A stretch of DNA of 52,356 nt from Paratractidigestivibacter sp963630635. Its GTDB lineage: Bacteria > Actinomycetota > Coriobacteriia > Coriobacteriales > Atopobiaceae. Positions 8,980 to 17,662 of the stretch are shown piece by piece; position 1 is the stretch's first letter, and the number at the start of each line of letters is the position of its first letter. Made by a program: the position numbers and the translations under genes. Location of the stretch: the NCBI GenBank assembly GCA_963630635.1, contig CAVGOA010000011.1:1-52356 (forward strand), written 5' to 3'. The notes beneath the pieces are model-generated. The model worked only from the letters and a program-made list of their open reading frames with translations, had not been told where the DNA came from and made no database searches.

Positions 8980-9017
8980 TGCAGGCGGCGACCGGGCTTG
9001 GTTGCCGCCTGCATTTT
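8980..9017 (+). terminator. Rho-independent terminator after rsgA
   Basis: A perfect 10-bp stem, TGCAGGCGGC (8980-8989) with GCCGCCTGCA (9004-9013), is followed by TTTT. Confidence 0.93.
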
Positions 9018-9074
9018 GGATGCAATTTGGACGCATTTTGGATTTGGCGCGTGAGCGCCCGCGTTGCCGCTGCG

Positions 9075-9114
9075 TGATAGATTTCTGATAGAAACGTGAT
9101 AGATTGCTGAAAGC
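9075..9114 (+). promoter_or_regulatory. Array of 11-bp-spaced TGATAGA boxes before the Tad operon
   Basis: TGATAGA occurs at 9075, 9086 and 9097, and a decayed copy (TGAAAGC) at 9108, each exactly 11 bp apart. The boxes therefore lie on one face of the helix. The longer unit CGTGATAGATT is repeated at 9073 and 9095. The array ends about 95 bp before the first Tad gene. Tandem 11-bp direct repeats are typical of OmpR/PhoB-family response regulator sites. The identity of the regulator is unknown. Confidence 0.55.
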
Positions 9115-9208
9115 GTTTCTTAAAATCCCAGGTAAATAGGCCTTTCTTGGGGTCAAAATCCTAGATATGCAACTAAGGGCACATCAAAGATTTTGCCAAG
9201 GAGAAGCC

Positions 9209-10021
9209 ATGAAAAGACGCATGAGGCTCATTGTCTCTGGCATGTGCGCGGCGGGCGCGGTGGTTTTGTGCCTGGTGTACGGCAACCACGTCGAGAGCCA
9301 GGCAGAGTCGATTCGCGCCGAGGCCGTGGCCCGTTATGGCGGCGAGGTCACGCGTCTTTTGGTGGCCACGAAGACCCTTGAGGCGGGCGACGTTGTGAGC
9401 TCGGCAAACGTGACCGAGAAGGAATGGCTCAGCGACCTTGCACCTAAGGGCGCCCTTACAAGCTTTAGCGACGTGGCCGGCAAGCAGGTAAGCGTGCCCG
9501 TGACGCAGGGCGCGCCGCTGTGCGAGCTTAACTTTCGCGAGAACTCAGCCATGGCGGAGGTGCCCTCTGGCTACGTGGCACTGTCCGTGCCGTTGACGGA
9601 CAAGCTGGGGCTGAGCTCGGCCGTTGAGGTGGGGACCTCGCTTGCGGCCTATAGGGTGGCCGACAGCAAGACGTCGCTGCTTACGGCTGATGTCCAGGTG
9701 CTTTTGGCGCCCAGCAACGACGGGTCGAGCGTGCTATCTAAGGGCACGCTGTGCGTGGCAGTGCGCCCGGCCGACGTCACGGGGCTGTTGAGTGCCAGCA
9801 GCGAGGGGTCGCTGCGGCTGGTAATTCCTGCGAGCGACATTGGGGACTTGAGCGGCGACGCGAACGGCGCGGCGCCCACGGAGGTCTTGCCCGAGACGGG
9901 CGGGGCGGGTGACGCGGCGACCGATGCGGCGGCTGCCGCAGCTGGTGCGACGGCCGGCACGTCTGCGGATGCGGCGGCGGGGCAGACGGGACAATCCGAG
10001 CAGCCTGGGGAGGCGCAATGA
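9209..10021 (+). CDS. cpaB: CpaB/RcpC-like SAF-domain pilus assembly protein
   Basis: A 270-residue membrane-anchored protein, the first gene of the Tad operon. A basic N-terminus and one transmembrane helix (about residues 7-25) are followed by a SAF domain (LLVATKTLEAGDVVSSANVT) and a second beta-rich region. The tail is rich in Ala, Gly and Thr. CpaB/RcpC proteins of didermic bacteria modulate Flp pilus assembly near the secretin; here there is no secretin gene. I chose ATG 9209 with AAGGAG (9198-9203) over the longer start at 9167. It overlaps tadZ by 4 bp (ATGA). Confidence 0.8.
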   Translation: MKRRMRLIVSGMCAAGAVVLCLVYGNHVESQAESIRAEAVARYGGEVTRLLVATKTLEAGDVVSSANVTEKEWLSDLAPKGALTSFSDVAGKQVSVPVTQGAPLCELNFRENSAMAEVPSGYVALSVPLTDKLGLSSAVEVGTSLAAYRVADSKTSLLTADVQVLLAPSNDGSSVLSKGTLCVAVRPADVTGLLSASSEGSLRLVIPASDIGDLSGDANGAAPTEVLPETGGAGDAATDAAAAAAGATAGTSADAAAGQTGQSEQPGEAQ

Positions 10022-11322
10022 GCGAGATGTGGATATGCTACGCAAGCGAGAAGTACTTCAAGGATGTGCAGGTGGTTTTGTGTTCCGTCTCGCCGGATGC
10101 CGACGCGCGGTTTGCACAGGACCCCGATGAGCTGCGGCAGTGGCTCGAGGGGTCGGTGCCCGGCACCCTTAACGTCTTGGTCTGCTGCAAGGATGCTCAG
10201 GTCTCTGACATCAACCTTGCCGCGGCCCTGGCTCACGACGGCTATGCCCGCAGGGTCGTCCTGGCCCGCCACCACGCCTCCGGTTCGCTGCGCTCTCGCG
10301 CGGCCCGGGCGGGGATCGACGAGGTCATCGACCCGTGCGAGCTTGGCTTGGACGACGCGCCGCCAGATATAGATGGGGATCTTTGGCCTGGCGGCGCGCC
10401 TGTTCCCTGGACCTTCTCGACGCGCGACTCACGGGTCCCGGGCGCGGTGGTGCCTACGGTGAGAAAATCATCGCCAGTCATGCCTCGGCCCCTACCGCCC
10501 GACGACCGGGCTCCCGTGATAGCCTTTTTCTCGGGCCGCGGTGGCGTGGGCAAGACCGCGATTGCCGCTGTGGCCGCCGCGACGGCCGAGCTTTGGGGCA
10601 TGGACGTGGCCCTTCTCGACTTGGACCTCTCGTGCGGCAACCTTTACAGCCAGTTTGGGATGCCGCGCGGCTTTGACCTGACGGCCTATGCACGCGAGGG
10701 CGTGCCGGACGCGGCCGAGGCGGGCGTTGCCGTCACCGAGCGCCTGCGGCTATTTGGCCCCTGTGAGTCGCCGGAACACGCCGAGACGGTCATGCCGTTG
10801 ACGGGGCCCTTGGTGGCGAGCCTGGCCGCGCGCTATGACCTGGTCTTAATTGACACATCGACTACGTTGACCGATGCCACGGCGCAGGTCGCACAGATGG
10901 CCGACCGGCTGCTGCTGGTGGGCGATGCGGCGCCGGGGGCGATTGCCTCGGTGGCGCGTACGAGCGGCCTTGCGGTTCGCCTGGGCGTGGCGCGCACGCG
11001 GATCGCGCGGGTAGAGAACAAGGTCAACCCGCGCTCACAGTTTGACATGGCGCTTCCCCGGATGGAGGCTGGGCTTGAGGGCGCGCGGCTCTTTCGCGTG
11101 GCCGACGGCGGCGACGAGGTTTGCGAGCTTTTGGGCGCGGGCCGGGCGCTGGACGTCTGCCAGATGAACACCCCGTTTTCTTCTGCGGTGGCGTGGATGA
11201 TGGCGCAGCAGTTGTCCGAGCTGGGCCGATTGCCCGACTGTGAGCAAGCGCAGGAGTCCCTGGCGCAAAAGGAGCCCTGGCGCAGAAGGTCTCTCTTCGC
11301 GTGGCAAAGGGAGGCCAGCTGA
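10018..11322 (+). CDS. tadZ: TadZ/CpaE-like MinD-family ATPase
   Basis: A 434-residue protein with an N-terminal receiver-like region (about 1-120), a proline-rich linker and a C-terminal ParA/MinD-type ATPase domain. The deviant Walker A motif GRGGVGKT is at 173-180, followed by VALLDLDLSCG and later LVLIDTS. TadZ/CpaE proteins place the pilus machinery at a cellular site. The gene is joined to cpaB by an ATGA overlap and to tadA by a one-base TGATG overlap, indicating translational coupling. Confidence 0.85.
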   Translation: MSEMWICYASEKYFKDVQVVLCSVSPDADARFAQDPDELRQWLEGSVPGTLNVLVCCKDAQVSDINLAAALAHDGYARRVVLARHHASGSLRSRAARAGIDEVIDPCELGLDDAPPDIDGDLWPGGAPVPWTFSTRDSRVPGAVVPTVRKSSPVMPRPLPPDDRAPVIAFFSGRGGVGKTAIAAVAAATAELWGMDVALLDLDLSCGNLYSQFGMPRGFDLTAYAREGVPDAAEAGVAVTERLRLFGPCESPEHAETVMPLTGPLVASLAARYDLVLIDTSTTLTDATAQVAQMADRLLLVGDAAPGAIASVARTSGLAVRLGVARTRIARVENKVNPRSQFDMALPRMEAGLEGARLFRVADGGDEVCELLGAGRALDVCQMNTPFSSAVAWMMAQQLSELGRLPDCEQAQESLAQKEPWRRRSLFAWQREAS

Positions 11323-12647
11323 TGAGCGTCCTTGAGCGCGTGATGCTGGCCAGCGGCGCGCAAGAGCGCGACGCTGCGCGCGGCATTGCGCTTCGCGAGG
11401 CGCGCGAACGTCTAAAGCGCGACCTTATCGGCGCCCTGGGTTTGTCGACGGTAGCCAAGATGCTTGCCGAGGACGAGGGCCGGGCCCGCACCGAGCTGGG
11501 GGTCACGCTGGATGCCCTGTGCAACTCGGGCGACTATGCGGACGTTCTTCTCGCCGAGAAAAGCCTGCTCATTTCGCAGGTGATCGACGAGGTTTGTGGC
11601 CTGGGGCCTATCCAGCCGCTGCTGGATGACCCTACGATCACCGAGGTCATGATCAACGGCACACAGGCGCTGTTCTACGAGCGCGACGGCGAGCTGTTCC
11701 AGGCAGATATTGCCTTTGACTCCGAGGAGCAGATCCTCATTGTCATGGACAAGATCTTGGCGCCGCTGGGAAGGCGCCTGGACCGGTCGAATCCCATCGT
11801 GAGCGCCCGCCTGCCCAACGGCGACCGCGTGAACGCCGTGGCCTCGCCGGTGGCGGTGGATGGGACCTCGGTCACGATCAGGAAGTTCTCGGCGCAGGTG
11901 CGTACGCTGGAATCGCTGGTGAGTTTGGCGGCCCTGCCGGGGTGGTACGCGCAGCTCTTGAGTTGGGCGGTCAAGGCGCGGGCGTCGATCGCGGTCTGCG
12001 GGGGCACCGGGTCTGGCAAGACGACGCTGCTCAACGCCCTGTCTTGCGAGATAAGCCACAAGGAGCGCCTGGTCACGGTCGAGGACTCGGCCGAGCTGCG
12101 TTTTGACTCGCATCCCAATGTGGTGAGGCTCGAGGCGCAGGAGGCCTCTATCGAGGGACGCGGCGAGACGACTATTCGTGAGCTGGTGAAAAACGCGCTG
12201 CGCATGAGGCCCGACCGCATTGTGGTGGGCGAGTGCCGCGGCGAAGAGGCCATCGACATGCTGCAGGCCATGAACTCGGGCCACCCGGGGTCGCTTACCA
12301 CGCTGCACGCAGGCAGCGCCCAGGAGTCGATCCTGCGTCTGGTCTTGATGGCGCGCTTTGGCATGGACCTGCCGGCAGACGTCATAGAGGAGCAGATCGC
12401 AACGGCAATCGATCTGGTAGTGATGGCGCGCAGGCTGGCTGACGGCTCGCGTGTGATTGCCGACCTTACCGAGGTGAGCCGCGGCGAGAAAGGCCAGGTT
12501 GAGCTGCGGCGCATTGTGGGGTTTGACCTCGCGCGGCGCGAGTGGGCGCTGGAGGGCGAGCCGGCTTTTATGGGTCGCTCTGTTGAGGAAGGCACTTTGG
12601 ACCTTGGGGAGGTGGAGGCGTGGAAGCAGTCATGTTGCTGGGGATAG
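11322..12647 (+). CDS. tadA: TadA/CpaF secretion ATPase
   Basis: A 441-residue hexameric ATPase of the type II/IV secretion superfamily that powers Flp pilus extension. The Walker A motif GGTGSGKT is at 227-234. It is followed by VTVEDSAEL, the Walker B-like RIVVGECRGEEA, and the His box HPGSLTTLHAGS. An N-terminal helical domain contains GLGPIQPLLDDPTITEVMING, typical of CpaF. ATG 11322 overlaps the tadZ stop; a start at 11301 is less likely. Its 3' end overlaps tadB by 28 bp. Confidence 0.94.
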   Translation: MSVLERVMLASGAQERDAARGIALREARERLKRDLIGALGLSTVAKMLAEDEGRARTELGVTLDALCNSGDYADVLLAEKSLLISQVIDEVCGLGPIQPLLDDPTITEVMINGTQALFYERDGELFQADIAFDSEEQILIVMDKILAPLGRRLDRSNPIVSARLPNGDRVNAVASPVAVDGTSVTIRKFSAQVRTLESLVSLAALPGWYAQLLSWAVKARASIAVCGGTGSGKTTLLNALSCEISHKERLVTVEDSAELRFDSHPNVVRLEAQEASIEGRGETTIRELVKNALRMRPDRIVVGECRGEEAIDMLQAMNSGHPGSLTTLHAGSAQESILRLVLMARFGMDLPADVIEEQIATAIDLVVMARRLADGSRVIADLTEVSRGEKGQVELRRIVGFDLARREWALEGEPAFMGRSVEEGTLDLGEVEAWKQSCCWG

Positions 12648-13570
12648 CGGCGTGTGTGGCCGCGTGTGCTGGGCTTCTTATGCCGGCGTCTTCTCAGCCG
12701 CGTGTGCCCCTGCCGCTGGTACTTGAGCGGGCGCGGTTGTCTGCGCAACGGTTTGTCCTGCTTTGGCTGGGGCGTCTGTCGCAGACGTCGGTGGTTGAAT
12801 ATTTGATGTCGCGTGGCTGCTGGGCGCGCACGGCCCGCAGGCTTGCGGAGTTGCCGCAGGTGGCGCAGCTGCGTGTCACGCCGCACGTGTGCTGTGCGGG
12901 TGTAATTGCCGTGCAGGTTGCGGGCGCGGTGCTGGTGGGGGTCCTTATGGGTTCTGCCGTGTGCGTGCCCGTGGCGTTTTGCGTGGCTCTTGCGGCGGTG
13001 CCCGCCGTCGATACGCGGGCCCTGGACCTTGAACGTAAGAAGACTATGGCCCAGATGCCGCAGGTCTTTCGCACCCTTTCGGTTGCCATGGGGTCGGGGC
13101 AGACGTTGACCCAGGCCGTCGAGTACGTGGGCGCCCACTCAACGGGCCAGGTGAGCGAATGCTTTTCTCGGCTGGGGCTGCGCCTTAAGTGCGGTCAGAC
13201 GACCGAAGAGGCCCTGGGCTGTCTGCACGACGAGCTTGACGCGCCCGGTATTGGCCTGTTGTCGACGGCCCTGGTGGTGGCGCATCGCACGGGAAGCCCG
13301 TTGCGGCATCTCTTTCAGAAGTCGGCGCTTTTGGTCGAGCGGCAAAGCGATTACGAGCGCATGCTGGCCGTCAAAACCGCCCAGGCGCGTCTCTCGGTGA
13401 GGATCGTGTGCCTGCTGCCGGCGCTTTTGGTGGTGTGTCTCACGCTCATCTCACCGGATTTCCAGCGCGGGCTTCTTACCCCCTCGGGCTTTGGCTGCGT
13501 GGCGGTGGCGGCATTGCTTGACCTGCTGGCGGTTGCGATCGTGCGCCACCTGATCAAGGGAGTCTTGTGA
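12620..13570 (+). CDS. tadB: TadB-like type II secretion F-domain protein
   Basis: A 316-residue inner-membrane platform protein. Hydrophobic segments occur at the N-terminus (about 4-22), around 90-115 and in two helices near the C-terminus. They flank a cytoplasmic T2SSF domain (QVFRTLSVAMGSGQTLTQAVEY onward). I used GTG 12620, which has GGGGAGGTGGAG upstream; ATG 12632 is the alternative. It overlaps tadA by 28 bp and abuts tadC through TGATG. TadB and TadC together form the membrane platform on which TadA acts. Confidence 0.85.
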   Translation: MEAVMLLGIAACVAACAGLLMPASSQPRVPLPLVLERARLSAQRFVLLWLGRLSQTSVVEYLMSRGCWARTARRLAELPQVAQLRVTPHVCCAGVIAVQVAGAVLVGVLMGSAVCVPVAFCVALAAVPAVDTRALDLERKKTMAQMPQVFRTLSVAMGSGQTLTQAVEYVGAHSTGQVSECFSRLGLRLKCGQTTEEALGCLHDELDAPGIGLLSTALVVAHRTGSPLRHLFQKSALLVERQSDYERMLAVKTAQARLSVRIVCLLPALLVVCLTLISPDFQRGLLTPSGFGCVAVAALLDLLAVAIVRHLIKGVL

Positions 13571-14223
13571 TGGACGGCGCAGGGGCTTGCCTGCTGGGGG
13601 CCATTGGCCTTTGCGCGGCGCTGCCTGCGGGGCTTCTAATCCAGGTGGGGGAGGACGACGCGTCAGCGCTGGCGTGGTTGCCCGGCAACGCGGGCCTTGA
13701 CGGACTTAGGACTGCCTTGCAAAAGGCGGCGTTTGTCGAGCGCTTTTCGGCGGCGGCAAACGGGTCTAGAAAGCGCGGCGAGTGCCTGGCCGAGCTACCC
13801 GTCATGTTGGACGTTGTGACCTTGGGTTTGTCGGCGGGCCTGTCCTTTGACTCGTCCCTGGGGCTCTACTGTGCGCGCTACCACAACGAGCTTGCGCAAG
13901 CGCTTTCGGGCGCGATGTTGTCGTGGCAGATAGGGGCCCGTACCAGGGAAGAGGCCCTTCGTGGCCTGGAAGAAGAGTTGGGAATCGCGGCTATGGGACG
14001 GTTCGCCCATGTGGTGGGCGAGTCCTTGACCTTTGGCACGCCGCTGGCCGAGGCACTTGAGCATCAGGCGCAGGCCATCCGCGACGAGCAGCGCGCCCAG
14101 GTAGAGGAAGAGATCGAGAAGGTCCCGGTCAAGATGCTTGTTCCCTTGGGGACGTTGATCGTTCCCGCGATGTTGTTGGCGATCCTGGGCCCGCTTTTGG
14201 GCTCGGCGCTTGTGGTTGGTTGA
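13570..14223 (+). CDS. tadC: TadC-like type II secretion F-domain protein
   Basis: A 217-residue partner of TadB. An N-terminal hydrophobic stretch is followed by a T2SSF domain (LDVVTLGLSAGLSFDSSLGLY) and a C-terminal pair of hydrophobic helices (KMLVPLGTLIVPAMLLAILG). ATG 13570 overlaps the tadB stop by one base and has AAGGGAG (13556-13562) at 7 bp; GTG 13567 is an alternative. It is shorter than many TadC proteins but complete at both ends. Confidence 0.85.
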   Translation: MDGAGACLLGAIGLCAALPAGLLIQVGEDDASALAWLPGNAGLDGLRTALQKAAFVERFSAAANGSRKRGECLAELPVMLDVVTLGLSAGLSFDSSLGLYCARYHNELAQALSGAMLSWQIGARTREEALRGLEEELGIAAMGRFAHVVGESLTFGTPLAEALEHQAQAIRDEQRAQVEEEIEKVPVKMLVPLGTLIVPAMLLAILGPLLGSALVVG

Positions 14224-14240
14224 TATGAGAGGAGAAGAAC

Positions 14241-14453
14241 ATGGACGAGGCGGCAAAGGTAATGACGCAAAAGGCGATGGCCGTGCAGGCCAGGGCGCGG
14301 GAAATCCTGCGGGACGAAAGCGGCCAGGGCACGACCGAGTACGCCATCTTGGTAGGCGTTTTGGTGGTTATCGCAATTCTGGCCATCGTGGCGTTTCGCG
14401 AGAAGGTCTCGGAGCTGTGGGCCGCGATCACCGAGGGCATCAACTCGCTGTAG
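14241..14453 (+). CDS. flp: Flp-type major prepilin
   Basis: A 70-residue protein with the class III (Flp) prepilin signature. A hydrophilic leader ends at a Gly/Gln-rich site, followed by GTTEYAILVG with E33-Y34 and a hydrophobic helix of about 18 residues. The short amphipathic C-terminus is normal for Flp. After removal of the leader it would polymerise into the pilus fibre. A strong GGAG site (14231-14234) precedes ATG 14241. The cognate prepilin peptidase (TadV) is not in this window. Confidence 0.9.
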   Translation: MDEAAKVMTQKAMAVQARAREILRDESGQGTTEYAILVGVLVVIAILAIVAFREKVSELWAAITEGINSL

Positions 14454-14905
14454 CGCTTGCGGCGGCCCTGTGCGTGGCGCTGTTGATTGCGGCAACGGTC
14501 GTCGAGCTGGGTTCTGACGGGGATGCTTCTTTGGGTACCGGGGCAAGCGACGCCCCAGCACAAGGCGGCGAGAAGTTCTCGGCATCTGCGTCTGACGACG
14601 AGGACCTTTTGGACTCGGCCTTTGACCTGGTGGGACTCGATAGCGAGGGGCCTGCCAGGTCATGGGAGGCCGTCTCTCTTGAAGAGGGCGCTTCTCAGCT
14701 GTTGGACGAATACGCGCAGGATGGCGCGTGCGCGCTTGCCCAGTCTGGCTACCTCGACCTGCAGGGGCACGTATGGGGCTGTGTGGTGACGGGCGAAGGC
14801 TGGGCAGACATCTGCATCGTTAAGCAGGCTGACTCTGGCGAGGCGGCGCAGGTGTGCTGCTGGCGCATTGACCAGGAGAGCGTGGCTCAGGGGCTTGGCG
14901 AATGA
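14417..14905 (+). CDS. Unrecognised membrane-anchored protein of the Tad operon
   Basis: I do not recognise this family. The open frame runs to TGA 14905. From GTG 14417 it gives 162 residues: a short basic head (GRDHRGHQ), a hydrophobic helix (LAVALAAALCVALLIAATVV), then an acidic Ser/Asp-rich linker and a small domain with several cysteines (DGACALAQ, HVWGCVV, DICIV, QVCCWRI). This start overlaps flp by 37 bp; GTG 14474 would shorten the helix. The topology suggests one anchor with an exported domain. Position between two pilin genes suggests a pilus accessory role, which is inference. The start is uncertain. Confidence 0.5.
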   Translation: MGRDHRGHQLAVALAAALCVALLIAATVVELGSDGDASLGTGASDAPAQGGEKFSASASDDEDLLDSAFDLVGLDSEGPARSWEAVSLEEGASQLLDEYAQDGACALAQSGYLDLQGHVWGCVVTGEGWADICIVKQADSGEAAQVCCWRIDQESVAQGLGE

Positions 14906-14921
14906 GACGAGGAAGGCAACC

Positions 14922-15149
14922 ATGAAGAAGGCGATTCAAACATTGATGTGTGCGACGCGTGGCACGCACGGGCAGTCGACCCTTGAGTATCTACTTATCA
15001 TGAGCGCCTTCGCGGCCCTTGTGGTGGGGCTGGCCGCCCTGTGGCGCTGCGCCCAGGCGGGTAAGCTGCAAGAAATCGCTATAGCGGCCACCTCGCATTC
15101 GGCGGCGGAAGGTGTGGTTGCCGCCCTCAAAGACGTGTTGGGGTACTGA
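14922..15149 (+). CDS. Second Flp-like prepilin
   Basis: A 75-residue protein with a prepilin-like signature: a basic head, GTHGQSTLEYLLIMSAF with E22-Y23, then a hydrophobic helix and a short soluble tail. This is probably a minor pilin matured by the same peptidase as Flp. ATG 14922 is preceded by GAGGAAG (14909-14915); a longer in-frame start at 14868 would overlap the previous gene and lacks a good ribosome site. Confidence 0.75.
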   Translation: MKKAIQTLMCATRGTHGQSTLEYLLIMSAFAALVVGLAALWRCAQAGKLQEIAIAATSHSAAEGVVAALKDVLGY

Positions 15150-15150
15150 G

Positions 15151-15615
15151 ATGGGCTGGGTTATCTCGCAACAGGACGGCCAATCGAGTGTCGAGGCGGC
15201 GCTGCTCTTGCCGTCTCTCATGGTGGTGCTCGCGCTGTTGATCCAGCCGGCGTGCCTTTTGTACACGCGCAGCATCATGAGCTCGGCTGCCAACGAGGCG
15301 GTGCGCATGTTGGCAACCACGACCAATAAAGACGAGGTCACAGCCTTTATCAAGAGGCGGTTGGCGGCTGTCCCCGAGGTCTCGGTTTTTCACAGCGGCG
15401 GCGCGGACGACTGGGTGGTCGAGGTCGAGCAGGGCGATGAGGTGAGCATCGCCGTCACGGGGCACGTAAAGCCGCTGCCGCTGATGGGGTTTATCTCGGC
15501 CGCACTGGGCGCGTCCGATTCGTCGGGCTTGGCGCTGAGCGTCACGGCAAAGGGGAAGAGCCAACAAGTCTGGGTGGAGGGGTCCTACGATGACTGGGCC
15601 AATCTGTGGAGCTAA
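15151..15615 (+). CDS. tadE: TadE-like pseudopilin
   Basis: A 154-residue protein with the TadE-type N-terminus: QDGQSSVEAALLLPSLMVV, with E15 as the conserved glutamate, then a long hydrophobic helix and a periplasmic-type domain. TadE-like pseudopilins are processed by the prepilin peptidase and act in Flp pilus assembly. ATG 15151 begins one base after the preceding stop codon (TGA 15147-15149). Its 3' end overlaps the next gene by 26 bp. Confidence 0.82.
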   Translation: MGWVISQQDGQSSVEAALLLPSLMVVLALLIQPACLLYTRSIMSSAANEAVRMLATTTNKDEVTAFIKRRLAAVPEVSVFHSGGADDWVVEVEQGDEVSIAVTGHVKPLPLMGFISAALGASDSSGLALSVTAKGKSQQVWVEGSYDDWANLWS

Positions 15616-17662
15616 AGCGCGCGACGCCGCGGCCGCGCCGTGGAGCCCCTTGTCTGTCTTTCTCAAAGACGAGGGCGGCTATACGACGGTGTCCACGGCA
15701 GTGGCGCTACTTGTGAGCCTGTCGTTGGTTTTCGCCGCCGCCTCGACGCAATGGATAACCTCGCGCGCCGCCGAGGTCCAAGAGGTGGCCGATGCCTGCG
15801 CCCTTGCGGGGAGCAACTCGGTGGCGGCATTCTCGACCGTGGCGCAGGTGCTCGATGCCTGTGTGCTGAGTATGGGCCTTGCGGGCATGGTGAGCCTGGG
15901 CGCGGGGCTTGTGGCTTCATGCGTTCCGGGGATGGCCGGCGGCGCCACGGCGCTGGTCGATTCGGGTTCCAAATTGCTGGAAACCAGGAGGAACTTTGCC
16001 AAGAGCGCGGCCCAGGGGCTCGAGCGGCTCGAGACGATTCTGCCGGGTGTGGTTATTGCCAACTCGGTCTCGTGCGCGTCGGCCAACTCGAAGGAGGGGC
16101 TCACGTATTCGGGTTGCGCGGTGCCGTTTCCTTTGGAGTCGCAGTCAGATTACTCGTCGCTCATGACGGATGCCGATGACTCGGGCATCAAAGATTTATC
16201 CAAGAAGCTGCAGGATTTGTCTAGCAGGTCGGCCGAGGCCAAGGAACGCGCGTCTGCGGCCAAGCTGCGTGCCTGGGTGGCCGATTGCGTGGCCGACCCG
16301 TACTGCCTGCGCGAGCGTGCGCAGCGCCTTGCGGGCTTGGAGGGAACTCTCAACCCGCAGTATGCCTCTGTGGATAACTGGACCTTTGGTGCGGCGCTTT
16401 CGCGTGCGCGTAACTACTACGCCGCGCGCTCGGCTTCTTGCACCGTTGCGGGGTCCAACCCCGAGGAGCTTACCGACGCCGCTTGTAGAAAGGTGTTCTA
16501 CGACTTTGCGCTGGAAGAAGTGAGGGCTGCCACGTACAGAGAAAACGCCGATGGGGCGATATCCGCGAATTTCCCCGAGTTTCCGCGCAACACGCAGGAG
16601 ATGCGCGAGTCTGCGCTGTACACGCGCAAAGTCTGGCCCTGCACGGCGGGGGAGAGCGGGGCGGTCATGCACAGCTCGCTGCTCTGTCCGGCGGCTGCCT
16701 CGGCAGTAACGGGGTACATCTCCCTGGCCGAGTTCGAGGGCGGCTCCGCGCAGGCATGCGCGACGTGTCAGATGGATGCCGTGGACATGGGCTCGGTCGC
16801 CGCTGCCACGACCTCGACCTCGTCGGGTTTCGAGCATTATTGGCAGATCGTCGTCGAAGCCTCACGGGAATACGCGCAGGCTATGGAGGACTATGCCAAG
16901 ACCCAAGACGACCTTAGGGACGTGGCGCAAGAGGGTAAGCAAACCTTCAAGGATGCGCTGGACAGCCTGGGTACCCTGCGTCCTAAGATCTGTCCGCCCG
17001 GTGCCTGGGGCTGCATTTCGCTTGTCACTCGCGATGCGGGGACGGCCGTGCCCAACAGGCTCACCGGCGCTTTCTTGACGGCGGCCGAGCTGCCAAGCGG
17101 CATCGCGATATCCGGGGCGGCGCTGGCGCCGGACGCGACGACCCAGGACAACAATGTCTTGGCCAGCTTCCTTGACGGCCTGGACGCGCATGACTCGTTG
17201 TTTGTGGGCATGGGCGACGGCGTGGCCACCTTGTGGTCCAACCTGCTTTTGGGCTACGGGGCAACCTACGACAAGGTGGGGTCTGTGGGCTCGGATTTTC
17301 TCGACAAGGTGGATGGGGTCTTGGGCGGCTCTGCCGGCTCGTGGCTCAAGGGAAAGATCAAAAAAGTCATGGGGCAGCTTGGCCTTGAGCCCTGCGACCT
17401 GCGCCTGCGAAAGCCCGTGCTGGTCAACACGTCCAAGATCTTGGCTAAAGCGGGATACGAGAAGGACCAGACGCTGCGCCAGCTCATCAATAGCCTGCCA
17501 GACAACGGGACAGCTTATGACTATGCCCGCGCCTTTGGCATCTGGCTGGTAGACGAGCTGGACCTCAAAGAAGTGACCGTGGCCGAGATCTCGATTCCTG
17601 GCACGAGCGTCACAATCCCGCTCAAGGTCGATTTGGCAAAGCTGCTTGGAGACTCGTCATGA
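15590..17662 (+). CDS. TadG-like pilus assembly protein, large
   Basis: A 690-residue protein. After a soluble head of about 30 residues comes one hydrophobic segment (VSTAVALLVSLSLVFAAAS), then RAAEVQEVADACALAGS, the characteristic TadG-like junction. The rest is a long extracytoplasmic region with many cysteines, two helical stretches (about 200-230 and 425-460) and a Gly/Ser-rich part. No VWA domain motif (DxSxS) is obvious, so it is TadG-like rather than a classical TadG. It overlaps the flanking genes by 26 and 4 bp, consistent with one operon. Confidence 0.7.
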   Translation: MTGPICGAKARDAAAAPWSPLSVFLKDEGGYTTVSTAVALLVSLSLVFAAASTQWITSRAAEVQEVADACALAGSNSVAAFSTVAQVLDACVLSMGLAGMVSLGAGLVASCVPGMAGGATALVDSGSKLLETRRNFAKSAAQGLERLETILPGVVIANSVSCASANSKEGLTYSGCAVPFPLESQSDYSSLMTDADDSGIKDLSKKLQDLSSRSAEAKERASAAKLRAWVADCVADPYCLRERAQRLAGLEGTLNPQYASVDNWTFGAALSRARNYYAARSASCTVAGSNPEELTDAACRKVFYDFALEEVRAATYRENADGAISANFPEFPRNTQEMRESALYTRKVWPCTAGESGAVMHSSLLCPAAASAVTGYISLAEFEGGSAQACATCQMDAVDMGSVAAATTSTSSGFEHYWQIVVEASREYAQAMEDYAKTQDDLRDVAQEGKQTFKDALDSLGTLRPKICPPGAWGCISLVTRDAGTAVPNRLTGAFLTAAELPSGIAISGAALAPDATTQDNNVLASFLDGLDAHDSLFVGMGDGVATLWSNLLLGYGATYDKVGSVGSDFLDKVDGVLGGSAGSWLKGKIKKVMGQLGLEPCDLRLRKPVLVNTSKILAKAGYEKDQTLRQLINSLPDNGTAYDYARAFGIWLVDELDLKEVTVAEISIPGTSVTIPLKVDLAKLLGDSS

